From the NCBI GenBank assembly GCA_963920665.1, contig OY987270.1, positions 23,028,019-23,092,018 on the forward strand: a DNA stretch of 64,000 bases. Reading direction: 5' to 3'. Source of the stretch: Straminergon stramineum (Eukaryota > Streptophyta > Bryopsida > Hypnales > Calliergonaceae). The notes beneath the pieces were generated by a model. That model was not told where the DNA came from. It was given only the letters and a program-made list of their open reading frames with translations, and ran no database searches. Position 1 is the stretch's first letter. Each line of letters begins with the position of its first letter. Of the stretch, positions 11,027 to 22,391 are shown in pieces. The translations under genes were made by a program, and so were the position numbers.

Positions 11027-14000
11027 TGTCGTACGCGTAGTTAGGCGTAAGTACCTCTACAACACTCCAAAGTCCTAGAATGACTCGAATTATCGTCCTA
11101 GGGGATCCTAGTATGTCACTACAAGCTCAGGTTTTTGGAATTACTCACTTAACCCTTCCAATCACTCACTTTCTCATTTTTCCAGATTCTACTGACCATA
11201 TAGAAACCAATCTGGATTTGAACTCAATCCGGAATCCGGTTCTGTCCTCTCCCAACACTAGTTTTTGGTACCTCTGTTTTACCCTCAGAGGGTCAGCCTT
11301 TGATCTTTCCGAGGGGTAGGGACTCACCACTCAAGTTTCACACACTCGATATTCCTACTAGACAACAAAAACAAAACACCAGATAAACAAGATGCAGCAC
11401 TTGAGAGACTTTAGGACCCTCACGGCTTTCCGGATGGCCTATCCGGAACACAGGTCACTCAGGATCGCTTCTAACCCTCCGTACTACAACAACAGATCAA
11501 AGACAACTAGGATTGGATCAGGGGTTAACTTCCGGTTGCTGAGACAAGGCTTGAAGTTGGCAGATCTTCCGTTGAGTGGGGCACATTCCTCTGGCGGTTG
11601 CTTATCTCCACACGGACTCCTCCCTAGACATCCGGACTTGCATCCACACCACTCGGTTCTTTTGGATTACTATTCCAGTATTTTAAAGACACTATGCACA
11701 AGCATTCAGCCACAAGTCCTGACTTCCGTCACTAAGAAATTCCCAAGTCCAACCCCAAGTGCTTACAATCCAGATTCCTCCTCACCCTTCCCTCTCACAC
11801 CTCAACCCCACCAATGAACACACCAACAAATCTTGCACACAAGAATTCAGAGCCAGAATGTCCACCAAGTGGCTCTGATTAAGAGGGGAATGAAAATAAC
11901 ACTCAAAGTACGCTAGGATGGAATGACAGGGCAACCCCCAAGTCACCCTTAAAAACACAAAACAAAAAGCAAAAAGGCCGCTCGGAAATCAGGGTAGCCA
12001 CTCACAAGCCTCCCGAGAAATCCGGAACGCCGAGCTTCCTACAAATCTGGAACCCGGGCCCACGCTTGGAAACCTGATTCCGGAAACTAAAAAGCAACTG
12101 CAATCAAACACAAACCTAACTACCTTCCCTTCCGGGACCTTTTAGAACTACCACCGCTACCGCTTCCGGGTGCCTTGGTGGTTGCCTTGGGCGTCATCCT
12201 CACTGCAACCCGGGTCTGTATCTTCCTTTTCGGTGCAGGCGAGTCCTCCTCGATTTCCGAATCTGATTCCGACTTGAACTCTTCCTCTTCCGACTTCTCT
12301 ACAATTTTCACATCATCTTCCTCTTCCTTCTCTGGTGAATCCTCCTCCAAGTCCATCACCATTTTCCAAATCACTCGTCCTTTCGCTGGTGACGGCTGCT
12401 GCATGTGTTCAAACGTGGCTGGATTAACTCGAGCCAGATTTGTCATGACTCCGATCCGTTCCACCAAATCGCTCCGAACTAGCAATCTAGGTGCCCGGAA
12501 GGTTCTGGTCCACGCCGTTGGACTGTTGGGTGGGGCGGAAACTTTTGGGATTTCTAGAACTTCCTTCCCCTTCCGACTATCCACACTGGCTCTCATGACT
12601 TGCTCTTGCTCCACCGATGGTCCTGCTGTTTGAAGCTGATCGGCCCTCAGTCCTTCCGGTTGTAGCTGATTCGAAATGGAACGGGCCGGCCGTATTGGAG
12701 TCCCCATCGTAAATGGCAGTTCCGGAAACTGGGTGAAATCCATGAGCCAATCCGGATTGAGGGGTGCCAACAGTTGGCGCATCTCCTTCAGCGCCGTCTC
12801 AATTCGTGCCAAGAAATCGACCAGAACTGTGACCACCTTCGATCCAGTTGCTTGTCCCTCCTTCAGTAGTCGATAGTCAAACAGGGCCGCTTTGGAAATG
12901 ACACTTGCCAGTTCAGAAACCAACCCGGAAAGATTCTTGACTAGTTGGAGGGCCTCCTTCTCCCTCTGTCTTGATGCAGCCAACTCCCCATCCATCTAGT
13001 TGATCCGGGACTGGGCTTCATCTCGTTCTTTCTCTAGCTTTTGGATCTGCTCGTTCTTCTGCTGCAGCACCTCCGGAGTTGGCATTTTCTTCACTTCCGT
13101 CACTAGATCCTCCGGTCGGATCTCTAGATGCATTGCTGCTTCCAAGACTATCCGCGCAATGTCGTTGTGGTATTTCCGTGCCTGCCGCATCCAGTCTATG
13201 CCGGCATCGTAAAATTCTGCTATAGGGTTCCGCATCGGGAGTTTCGGATCCAGAACTGGTTGTCTGCGTGAGTTCGGATCCGATGATTTCCGCCTTTGCT
13301 CTAGCGGCTCGGAAGATCCCACTTTTGGTTCCGGCTCCCCTTCTTCCGAATCCGTCTGCTATGTAGGATCCGAGTCCTCCTCACCCGTGAGCCTGTACTA
13401 TAATAGCGCCACCCCTGTGTTGTACACAATGACCTCCTCCGTACTGAGCACCTCCTGTTGATGGTAGAGATGGAAAAGGAACGGACTAATGGGGGTCGTC
13501 TTCGCCTTTCTGAGATTCTCCACCACCTTAGACACCACTCCTCCGATGACTTTCCCCCAATGTACAAACCTACCGTCCATCGCCCCAAAAATGGTGTTTC
13601 CCATTGTCGCTGTAACCCGGGTTGGTTTTTCCGGATACAGAATAGGTATCAGAAATTCCAGCACCCGCCTATGCCTATCCTCCCGACAATCACTAATCGC
13701 GAATCTGTCCTTGGCGTTGGCCGGACAATTGAATTTTCCGGCCGTGAATTTGTCCGTGCGAGAGGCCAAACCGTTTCCGGATTTGATGAATCCGTAAACT
13801 CCTGCCCACAAATCTTCCGTCCACACGGTAGGACGCCCTCTCACAGTCAACTCGTACTGGTTGGGAGCACCGACAACTAACTCCTGAACCAACTCTTCGT
13901 TCCTAAGACTCCACGACCTCCGCAGCAATCCTATGCATCCTATCGCGATTAGGTCTTCCTCCAGCATCCGCCTCTCCTCCAAGTCGCTAGGTATGGCGGG

Positions 14001-14508
14001 ATAGATCATCCGCACAATGATCACTACTTTACGGCTTCCTTCCGCCATAGTACCTCACGGACCGGCTTGCAGCTCCGGCCTAACATCGACAAATTCCCTC
14101 CTGACACTATTGCCCAATGCGATTCCTAACTCACCACTCTTTCTCTCAACTACACACGTGCTGCAATTCACAAAGAAAAGTGACAGAGAATGGCAGTGGC
14201 GGTGGGCTTAGGTACCCGACGTTTTGTTGACGGTTCCTGACTGGGAACGAAAATAGAGCCGTTCGCGAAATGGAACCCTAATTTCCTAGACCGGTGGCTA
14301 GGTTCGTAGGTAGCCTGTTTCCGGCAAGCTTCCGGATTCCGGATCCGGATAGGATCCGGATGGTAGTTTCCGAAAACTTATCTTAACTCATTTTCTTGGT
14401 TATCCTAATCTAATTCTATCCCACTTATCTAAACTTTTGAAAATTCCTGTCCTATCCTACCACTTCTCTATGCTAAGTCCCTACATTCTAGAGTTTCGGA
14501 TTCCGACA
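11027..14508 (-). mobile_element. 3' LTR, long form carrying an ORF
   Basis: On the plus strand it begins TGTCGTACGCG and ends TTCCGACA, giving TG...CA termini. The first roughly 900 bp match 20,463-21,350 closely, and the last roughly 180 bp match the end of the other LTR. At 3,482 bp it is nearly twice the length of its partner (1,836 bp). The difference is the coding block, of which the partner retains only the last codons. A polypurine tract abuts it at 14,509, which fixes it as the 3' LTR of a minus-strand element. Confidence 0.85.
12120..14048 (-). pseudogene. LTR-encoded protein of about 640 codons, three in-frame TAGs
   Basis: A single minus-strand frame starts at an ATG (14,048) and ends at 12,120. 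It is interrupted only by TAG codons at 13,398-13,400, 13,359-13,361 and 12,996-12,998; no TGA, TAA or frameshift is seen. Part 1 (about 215 residues) has a conserved globular block with PEKPTRVT, GNTIF and FLFHLYH motifs, shared with the copy at 9.2-10.6 kb. Part 2 is a coiled coil (Gln/Glu/Lys-rich, around the 12,996 stop) with a Pro-rich linker. Part 3 is an acidic stretch followed by a basic Ser/Gly/Lys/Arg tail, as in DNA- or chromatin-binding tails. It reads in the same direction as gag-pol but lies inside the LTR. I do not recognise the family beyond proteins that accompany plant retrotransposons. Function unknown. Confidence 0.65.
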
Positions 14509-14521
14509 TGACCCCCTTTTC
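14509..14521 (-). promoter_or_regulatory. Polypurine tract
   Basis: Read on the minus strand this is GAAAAGGGGGTCA directly before the 3' LTR start TGTCGG. It is the expected plus-strand primer site for a Ty3/gypsy element. Confidence 0.8.
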
Positions 14522-15923
14522 AAATGTGAGCGTCCCCGCGAACACTGTCCTTTTCATCTTCGGAATCTGATTCTACTTCGTATCTCTTGACCCTGGATTT
14601 ATTAACCCGAGTATCTAGGGATACTCCTTGAAGATCTTCCAGTTGCATGGATCCATTTGGGAATATAGACTTCACTCTATATGGTTCCATCCATCTGGTG
14701 TGTAGCTTTCCCGGGAAGTTCTGGTACCGGCTGTCATAGAGAAGGACGAGTCCATCCTCCTTGATTCCGTGGTCTGTTGGGACTCTTTTGTCATGATCCC
14801 TCTTCCGTCCTTCCTGGATATCTCGAGTCCTGTCTAAGGAGATCAATCGTGCTTCCTCCAGGTCCTCAATGGCCATGAGACGGATGTCCTAGTCATTGTT
14901 CCGGATGGCATTCTGACTGGTTGTCACTCTATGAGTTTCCACTTCTAGTTCGATTCCATGGATCGTTTCCTGCCCAAATACTAGGAAGAAAGGACTCTTC
15001 CTAGTAGTGTTCTTCTCCAAGGTGTTGTAAGCATGAACTGCTGAAGGAAGTTTCAGATCCCAATCCGTCTTGTGTTCCGAAACCATCTTGTTCAGTGCCT
15101 TCCCAATGATTCCATTGGCTCATTCCGTCAATCCGTTAGCCCTCGGGTTGTACGGAGTAGTCTTCCGGTGCTTTATCAGATACCGTGAAGTAATGTCCTG
15201 AATGGTATCGTTGAGGAAGTGCAGCCCGTGGTCAATGACGAGCTCCAGTGGATGTCCAAACCTCATCATAATTTCCATAAAGAGGAAAGAAGCTACGGCC
15301 CGAGCGGAACAGTCCTGGGTGGCTCATGCTTCTACCCACTTTGTGGCATATTCCGTCGCAAGGATTATTTATCTCTTCCTTCGTGCACTCACCGGCGCAA
15401 TCAGTCCGATGAAGTCTATCCCCCATTTCTCAAACGGGGCCAAAGGTATGATAGGGGTTAGCGGCTAGTGATCCCGGAACGAAGGGGCCCTCGTTCCCTA
15501 ACATTGGTCACAAGCTCCTATATGGGCCTTTACATCCTGTACTAAGTAAGGCCACCAGTATCCGGCTGTACGGATCCGGTTTACTGTTGTCATGACTGCA
15601 AAATGGCCTTCCGAGGGTCCCGAGTGCAAAGCTTGCATGACCCTTTTCCGGTCCTTGGCCTCCAGGCATCTCCTCAGTTGCTCATCTGCTCCCATCTTGA
15701 ACAGGGTTCCTTCAATTAGCGAGTAAGGAGCGACCTTTTGCTGAAAGACAATTTTCTCCTCTCGTTTCAGTCCTTCCGGATACCTGTGCTCGGTCAGGTA
15801 GTTGATAATATCTTGAAACCCGGATTCGGGTTCCGTGCTCAGGTGAAGTACTGGTACTTCCTCCTGATCTAGAAACTCATCTAGAAACTCTGCTGAAATA
15901 TCTTCCAGCGCATTCCGTCTTCA
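14520..15923 (-). pseudogene. pol: Integrase region of pol
   Basis: It follows the RNase H in the same frame. An N-terminal HHCC zinc finger is visible (HSGPSEGH near its start, CDQC before the stop at 15,498). The catalytic core shows GIDFIG and a mutated VIDHG (DRG usual). The region around NGLTE then leads to a C-terminal part ending in an acidic stretch. In-frame stops: TGA 15,921-15,923, TAG 15,498-15,500, TAG 15,465-15,467, TAA 15,369-15,371, TGA 15,324-15,326, TGA 15,120-15,122, TAG 14,889-14,891. Several sit where related integrases have Gln or Arg. The enzyme would insert the cDNA, but this copy cannot be made in one piece. No chromodomain follows. Confidence 0.8.
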
Positions 15924-18660
15924 ATATCGGGACAAGAAGTCTGCATTTCCATTAGACTTTAGGGATTTGACCACGACTTCGTAGTTGAACTCCTGAAGTA
16001 GTAGTACCCACCTTGCGATCTGTCCAGATAGGTCTGGTTTATTCACCAAGTACTTCAAAGAGTCATGATCCGTATGGAACCGGATCGGGTATCCCAACAC
16101 ATAATGCCGGAACTTCTTGCAAGCGTACACCATGGCCAAGGCTTCCCGTTCCGTCGTAGTGTATTTCCTTTTTGCTAGACTCATTTGTCGACTGGCATAG
16201 TAGATCGGACACTCCCTTTTGTCTGCATCGTACTGCCAAAGAATGGCACCTAGGCACCATCTGGAAGCATCCAGAGTGACATGGAATTCTTTGGACCAAT
16301 CCGGAGGAGACAAGACAAGGGCTTTGACCAAAGCCAGCATTAGATCTTCAAAAGCCTTCTGCCTTTCCGGATTCCAACAGTATTCCGTGTCCTTCTTTAG
16401 TAGTTCGGTCAGGGGTGTAGCCTTCCACGCATAGCCTTTTATGAATCTCCGGTAGTATCCTACGCATCCCAGAAATCCTCGGATTTCTCGGACACACATT
16501 GGAGGTGTGAGGGTCAGCATCGCCTTCACCTTGTCTGCATCTACCTCCACTCCTTTCCGGCTCACCACATGTCCTAACAGGACTCCGGAAACCATGCCGA
16601 AGAAGCATTTTCCGGGGTATAGTTTCAAATTTGTTTCCCTGCATCTTTGGAAAGTCATCCGTAAGTACTCTAGGTGATCCGTCCGTGAGCTGAACACAAC
16701 AAAGTCATCAATGAATACTTCCAGGAAATATTGCAAGAAATCCCGGAAGATATCCATCATCAACCGTTGGAACGTCCCCGGAGCATTGCACAATCCGAAT
16801 GGCATCTGGGTAAATGCAAATGTCCCCCATTCCGTCGTGAATGTAGTCTTTAGTTGATCCATCAATCGTATGAAGACTTGGTTGTATCCGGAAAATCCAT
16901 CCAAGAAACTGTAACATTTGTTTCCGGAAACATGGTCTAGTATGAAATCCGTAAATGGCAGTGGGAAATAGTCCATCCGGGTAGCTGCATTCAGTTTCTG
17001 GAAGTCCTGACAGACCCGAATCTTAACTTTTCCCTCTGGTCCATCTTTCTTCGAAACGACCACAATGGGAGAGACCCATTCGGAGTTGGGAACGGGATAG
17101 ATGAATCCCGCTTCTAGCAATGCGTCGATCTCCTCCTTCACCAGTAAAGAGTATCTAGGGTTCAACCGGTATTGACGTTGACGGATCGGAACCGCCCCAT
17201 CCACAAGGTCAATCCGGTGTTCCCCCAGGCAGGCTGGGATCCCGCTCAAATCGGAAGGTACCCACGCAAAAACATCCAAGTACTCCTCTAGGAGTTTCCC
17301 ATACTCCTCCTTCTCTCCTGAATCTAGCGAGTTGCTCATGAAAAAGGATTTTCCGAAATCTAGTTCTACCTTCTCATAATCCGAGGGACGGACAATTGTC
17401 TTGATTTGTTCAGGTCCCATTTCTTCCGCCTCGTCCCGAAACTCACTCCAAGATATCCCTTTGCCGGTTCGACTAAGACCAATGGTGGGAAGGTTTCCTT
17501 CCATCATTTGCCTCCTGATCCAGTCAAAGGTCAGTGGCACGTCCATTTCCCCCAAGGATCGATCCTCAAGTGGGGCTTGGGACACTGGAAGGTCTAACTC
17601 TTCCGTCGCCATTTCTATAGTGGGTTCCGGAAACTCAAAGTCAGTTTCCGTCATAGAGGTGAAGTAGCTAGGAACAGAATCTGAGTCGTCCAGATTCGAC
17701 CAATCCGTCGTGTATCCGTCCGTCTCACTGGTTTCTCCCATATGATCTATGTGCCTCCAAGGGATCCGGGTTGAAGGTTTTCCGACCACAAACTCCTTAG
17801 CTCCCCAGTCCACCAAAACTCTAGCAGCGTACAACCAAGGCCTCCCTAGTAGCATAGGGAAGGGTCTCCCCTTCGTCACCCGGATCACCACATAGTTCAA
17901 AGAGTACGTTTCCTTACCAATCCAGGTTGGGATCCCTGACAACCTTCCTACCAGATGTACTCGTGACTGATCCGCCATCCGTAGTACCTGATCCGTCGCT
18001 TGAAACGACGTGTAGCCGAGATCAAATGCTGTATCCTCTAGCATCAGATTGACCCCGCTTCCGCCATCCACTAGGACTTTGGGCACGATGCAGCCACCGA
18101 CTTCAACCTCTAGTTCCAGCGCACCGTAATCCTCTAGTTGGGCGAAGTTGACAGCCACTGCAGGTAACTTCATTCGTTTCTTCCACTTCTTCGTCCACGC
18201 TTCCCGGATCACCTTCTAGTAACTTGCATTGTCATGCAGGAGCTGGCCAATAGTAACATTCGCCTTTTGGTCCTTGATATCTTGGATGATATCGTATTCG
18301 TCTATTCTTGGTTCCGGATTGATGATTACGGGAACATTATTGAACATCACCTTCCGTTGTGAAGGTTCCGGAAGTACTACAGGTTCGTCTATACTTCTCC
18401 GGACCTCTTGATTGATGTCAACGGAAATAGGGTGGCTTTCCACCCCCTTTTCTACCTCTACTATGGGTCCGATGGGTTCTTTCTCTCTTGGCAGATCCGG
18501 ATCACTGGAATCTGACTCAGATCCGGATTCGTCAGATCGGAAGCTATCTTTCCCTCTCATCCTACTCCTATGTCTATGTTTCCGATTTTTGGTAGAACTC
18601 CGGGTTGCTACTCGGTGAACTGTTTTCTCTGGCAATCCCGGATGCTCCGCCCTTGGTTGT
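15921..18660 (-). pseudogene. pol: Protease, reverse transcriptase and RNase H region of pol
   Basis: The long open stretch is 18,215-15,924 (about 764 codons), bounded upstream by TAG 18,216-18,218. Upstream coding continues in frame to TGA 18,660-18,662. The aspartic protease has an active-site-like LVDGGSG motif (the usual form is DSG/DTG). Reverse transcriptase motifs are RVCQDFQKLN, MPFGLCNAPGTFQ and the catalytic VFIDDF. RNase H shows TLDASRWCLG, the TEREALA region and HTDHDSLKYL. The central domains are intact and the TAG at 18,216 lies upstream of the protease, so a shorter product starting there could still fold. Its normal role is to process the polyprotein and copy the RNA genome. 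Confidence 0.88.
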
Positions 18661-18662
18661 CA

Positions 18663-20290
18663 CTTCCCGGAATTTTTAATTCCGGTAGAGGAACCGTAAT
18701 TGAGTCCGGTCTGCTCCTGGGGTGGAATCTCTAATGCTTGTAGATGGTTCGGACCTAGGGCGTTTTTGGACACTCATGACTCCCATGTCCATATTCCCCG
18801 CAGTTCTGGCATGGTAGAACTAATGGTGCACCTTGCCCCTGTCCCTTATGGGGACAACTATTCGCATAATGCTGAGGACTACCATACAGAAAACAACATC
18901 CAGATGGAAACTTGGAAGGGGGAGAAGTACTTGGGCCGGATCCGGTATGGACCGCGTGTGGATTCACATTGGTCCGGATCAACTGCTGGGGTATTCTCCC
19001 TCTTCCATATCCGACTTGGATCTGGAATACCGGATTTACTTGCTCCTCGTAGTCTTCTGTATCCGGTAGTGTATAATACACTCCCTTCTCATCCACAAAG
19101 TGGACTTGCTTCTAAGGTACCGAATGACATTCGCTAGCGTAGTGTCCGGGTTTCCCACATCTGGAACACCAGACATTTGCGCGGGTAGTCGGAACAATCC
19201 GTCTCGGCATCCGGTTATCTGCCAAGTTGACTTTGATAGCTTCCAGCGATTCTTGAATATTCTTCAGGAACTTCTTGGAATCATCCTCCTCCACCTTCAC
19301 CTTGACTGTCCTTCGGCTGGGTCTTCCGTTCTTGCCTCGTAGTGCATGTCTGCTGCTGGAAGCCTCCGTCTCGCTGTTGGAACTACCAGATGGAGTGGTG
19401 GAGACCTCAGTTCCGGAACTAGGAGTCTCCGAATCCAAAAATTTCCGCCTTCCTCGGTCTCTTCACTCATGCCTCTTTCCCCGTGATTTCTCCATCTTCT
19501 CGCTTTTCTTGATGGATCTCCTTAGCGACTGCGCTGAATTCTCGTAATTCTGGGCAGATTCCATAGCTTCCCGTAGCGTAGAAGGTCGGGTCTGCCGGAT
19601 TTGAAATCCCATCTCTTCCGAAAATCTTGCCACATACCATTCGACTTGTATGCTAGGGGCTATGTCTATGGTTAGTTTCTTGATCAGGGCCTTTACTCTC
19701 TGCCCATATTTCCATACTGACTCGTTGGATCGCATTGTTACTTTACTGAGTCTACCTAGAGCTCTAGCTTCTCCGCCTACTTCTCTAAACGTACGAAGAA
19801 ACAATTCCCTCAGTTGGTCCTAGTTGTTCCGGATAGGTTCCAGAATGTCCTAGTACCATCTCAAGGCTTCTCCTTTGAGCAGCCCTTGAAAAATACGATG
19901 CCTGTAGGGGGGATCCTCTTGGTTGGCCACAACAGTGGCCTCAAATTCTCCCATCCAGTCATCTACATCCTTACCTCCATCTCCTCGGAATCTACTGTAC
20001 CTCAAACGAGTGGTACTTACCATGGTTCCTGCTTCGTCGGAGGACAGATTCTCCTCGGATGGAGTTGACTCTCTCTCAGGCTCTTCCCCGGTTTCTTCCG
20101 TCTCTATGTTTCTTTCCGGGCTGGCAGCCTGTGCCGGTCTGGGGTCTATCCTCACGACTTGTCTAGGGACAACTACCAACTCTTCCTTAGATCCGGAAGC
20201 AGGGATCCCGTGCACTACCACTCTCCTCGGTACTTCTTCTAAGGGATCAGCTCGACATCCTGCCTAAGTCCTCCGTTGAGATCTACTCAT
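18663..20290 (-). pseudogene. gag: Gag (capsid and nucleocapsid)
   Basis: The frame opens with an ATG at 20,290, about 150 bp after the primer site. A capsid-like retrotransposon gag domain lies in the first half (YSRFRGDGGKDVDDWMGEFE and LRELFLRTFREVG regions). Three zinc-knuckle segments follow: CSRCGKPGHYASEC (complete CCHC), CCFLYGSPQHYANSC (second Cys replaced by Tyr, TGT to TAT) and CQNCGEYGHGSHEC (complete). In-frame stops: TAG 20,264-20,266, 19,850-19,852, 19,820-19,822, 19,112-19,114; TGA 19,463-19,465. A one-base frameshift near 18,755 moves reading to the frame shared with pol. Its original role was particle assembly and RNA binding. Confidence 0.82.
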
Positions 20291-20440
20291 GAAGTTCGAA
20301 ATGGAGAACTCTCTCTCTCTAGATATTCTTTCAAAAATATGAGGGTAACATCCCTCAATAAAAACTTTAGTCTAGTTGTGACTCTATACTTCTGGGTCAC
20401 TTTCTGGACTTTTCCCTACTCTTGTAGCTAGCTTTCAGAA

Positions 20441-20458
20441 TCCCCGGCAGCGGCGCCA
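20441..20458 (-). promoter_or_regulatory. Primer-binding site, tRNA-Asp type
   Basis: The minus-strand sequence TGGCGCCGCTGCCGGGGA lies 4 bases after the 5' LTR. Plant tRNA-Asp ends in a sequence whose complement is TGGCGCCGTTGCCGGGGA, so one mismatch separates the two. The tRNA comparison is from memory. Confidence 0.8.
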
Positions 20459-20462
20459 AAAG

Positions 20463-22298
20463 TGTTGTACGCGTAGTTAGGCGTAAGTACCTCTACAACA
20501 CTCCAAAGTCCTAGAATGACTCGAATTATCGTCCTAGGGGATCCTAGTATGTCACTACAAGCTCAAGTTTCCGGTTTTTATCCACTTAACCCTTCCGGTC
20601 ACTCACTTTCTCATTTTTCTGGATTCTACTGACCTTCCGGAAACCAATCCGGATCCGAACTCAATCCGGAATCCGGTTCCGTCCTCTCCCAACACTAGTT
20701 TTTGGTACCTCTGTTTTACCCTCAAAGGGTCCGCCTTTGATCTTTCCGAGGGGCAGGGACTCACTACTCAAGTTTCACACACTCGATATTCCTACTAGAC
20801 AACAAAAACAAAACACCAGATAAACAAGATGCAGCACTTGAGAGACTTTAGGACCCTCACAGCTTTCCAGATGGCCTATCCGGAACGCAGGTCACTCAGG
20901 ATCGCTTCCAACACTCCGTACTACAACGACAGATCAAGCACATCCAAGATCGAATCAAGGGCTAACTTCCGGTTGCTGAGACAAGGCTTGAAGTTGGCGG
21001 ATCTTCCGTTGAGTGGAGCATGTTCCTTTGGCAGTCGCTTATCTCCGCACGGACTCCTCCTTGGACATCCGGACTTGCTTCTACGCCACTCGATTCTTCC
21101 GGATTACCGTTCCAACAGTTTTTAAGATATTATGCACAAACACTCAACCACAAGTTCAACGTTTGTCACCAAGGAACTCCCAATCCGACCCCAAGTACAC
21201 TCGATCCGGATTCCTCCTCACCCTTCCGTCTCGCACCTCAAACCACCAATGAATACACCAACAAATCTTGCACACAAGAATTCAGAGCCAGGATGTCCAC
21301 CAAGTGGCTCAGATTAAGAGGGGAATGAAAATAACATAACAATTGCGCTAGGATGGAATGACAGGGCAACCCCCAAGTCACCTTTAAAAACCCGAAACAA
21401 AAAGGAAAAAGGCCACCCGGAAATCAAGGCAGCCACTCACAGGCCTCCCGAGAAATCCGGAACGTTGATGCAAGTTGTCCTACAAATCCAGAACTTGGGC
21501 CCACGCTTGGAAACCCGATCCGGAACTAATCCCTAACTGACTAAAAAATGAACCTAAACTACTTTGCTTTCTGGGTCCTCTTCGAATTGCTACCACTTTG
21601 ACTCTCGAGTGTCTTGGTGGTCACCTTGGGCGTCATCTTCATTGTTGCCCAAGTGGTCGAAACACTTAGCGGATTGGAAACTGTTGGCGGTGTTGGAACT
21701 TCGTTCATGCTCAGCTTCCTATCCAACTCAGGTATTGTCTTCCCACTCATCCGGATCACTTCTGGATCTTGTCCAAAACATTTCTGGATCAATTCCGGAA
21801 CATGTTTACCTATCCCGATCACTTCCGGATCACTTCCATAACATTTCCGGATCAATTCCGGAACATGTCTACTCATCCGGATCAATTCTAGAACATGTCT
21901 ACTCATCTGGATCACTTCCGGAACCTGTCCAAAACATTTCCGGAATATGTCTACCTATCCGGATCATGTCTGTAACATTTCCGGATCATTTCCGGAAATG
22001 TTCGTAACATTTCCGGATGCATTCCGGATCAATTCTACCTATTCGGAACATTTCCGGATCATTTCCATAACATTTCCGGATCCATTCCGGAACATGTTCG
22101 TAACATTTCCGGATCAGTTCCGGATTCTAGATCCGGTTTGCTGAATCTATCAATTTCCGGAAATCTCGGCTTAATCTCATTTTTTTCTGTTTAGCCTAAT
22201 CTAATTCTATTTTGCTTATCAAAAGTTTGAAAATTCCTACCCTATTCTACTACTTTTCTATGCTAACTCCCTACATTCTAGATTTTCGGATTCTGACA
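20463..22298 (-). mobile_element. 5' LTR, short form
   Basis: On the plus strand it begins TGTTGTACGCG and ends TTCTGACA. It aligns with the long LTR over both outer parts. The coding block is gone except for the last codons of the ORF (near 21,559-21,640), and a tandem CCGGA-rich array fills the gap. Differences from the other LTR are largely C/T and G/A changes, many inside CCGG words. Confidence 0.85.
21740..22135. repeat. Short tandem repeats of TTCCGGATCA / TTCCGGAACATG words
   Basis: At least 15 degenerate units of about 12-25 bp carry TTCCGGA, joined by ACATG or ATCA spacers. They occupy the position of the lost ORF in the 5' LTR, which suggests that slippage in a CCGGA-rich stretch accompanied the deletion. 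Confidence 0.8.
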
Positions 22299-22391
22299 GA
22301 GGATGCAGGCCACGTTGTAGTGTTGCCGCAACCACAATTTGAAGAGGCTTCTAGCGATGCAAGCTTTGGAGAACAAGAAGGCGTTGTAGTT
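22299..22391 (+). pseudogene. Exon-like fragment next to the retrotransposon
   Basis: An open frame begins right at the LTR edge (start GAGGATGCAGG...) and ends at a good donor, GTAAGC. It encodes an acidic Gln/Glu/Ser-rich peptide. I infer an exon whose 5' part was displaced by the insertion. It could belong to the gene whose exons lie at 24.3 and 47.4-49.4 kb, but that is not proved. Confidence 0.35.

Larger units (their letters stand above)
11027..22298 (-). mobile_element. Ty3/gypsy LTR retrotransposon, complete but decayed
   Basis: Two LTRs (11,027-14,508 and 20,463-22,298) flank a primer-binding site, gag, protease, reverse transcriptase, RNase H, integrase and a polypurine tract, all on the minus strand. 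Domain order (RT-RH before integrase) is that of Ty3/gypsy. No chromodomain is seen after the integrase. The primer site matches the 3' end of plant tRNA-Asp, as in several non-chromovirus plant lineages. Gag and pol were one frame originally, now with many stops and one frameshift near 18,755. Flanking 5-mers (TCCTA left, GAGGA right) do not match, so the target duplication has been lost, or the ends derive from recombination. Confidence 0.85.

Noticed and set aside
18216..18218. Programmed UAG readthrough between gag and pol, as in some retroviruses
   Set aside because: This is one of many similar stops in the element and lies upstream of the protease within an already broken frame, so decay is simpler.
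11027..22298. Endogenous retrovirus with an envelope gene
   Set aside because: No env-like frame with signal peptide and membrane anchor lies between integrase and the 3' LTR; only 12 bases separate them.
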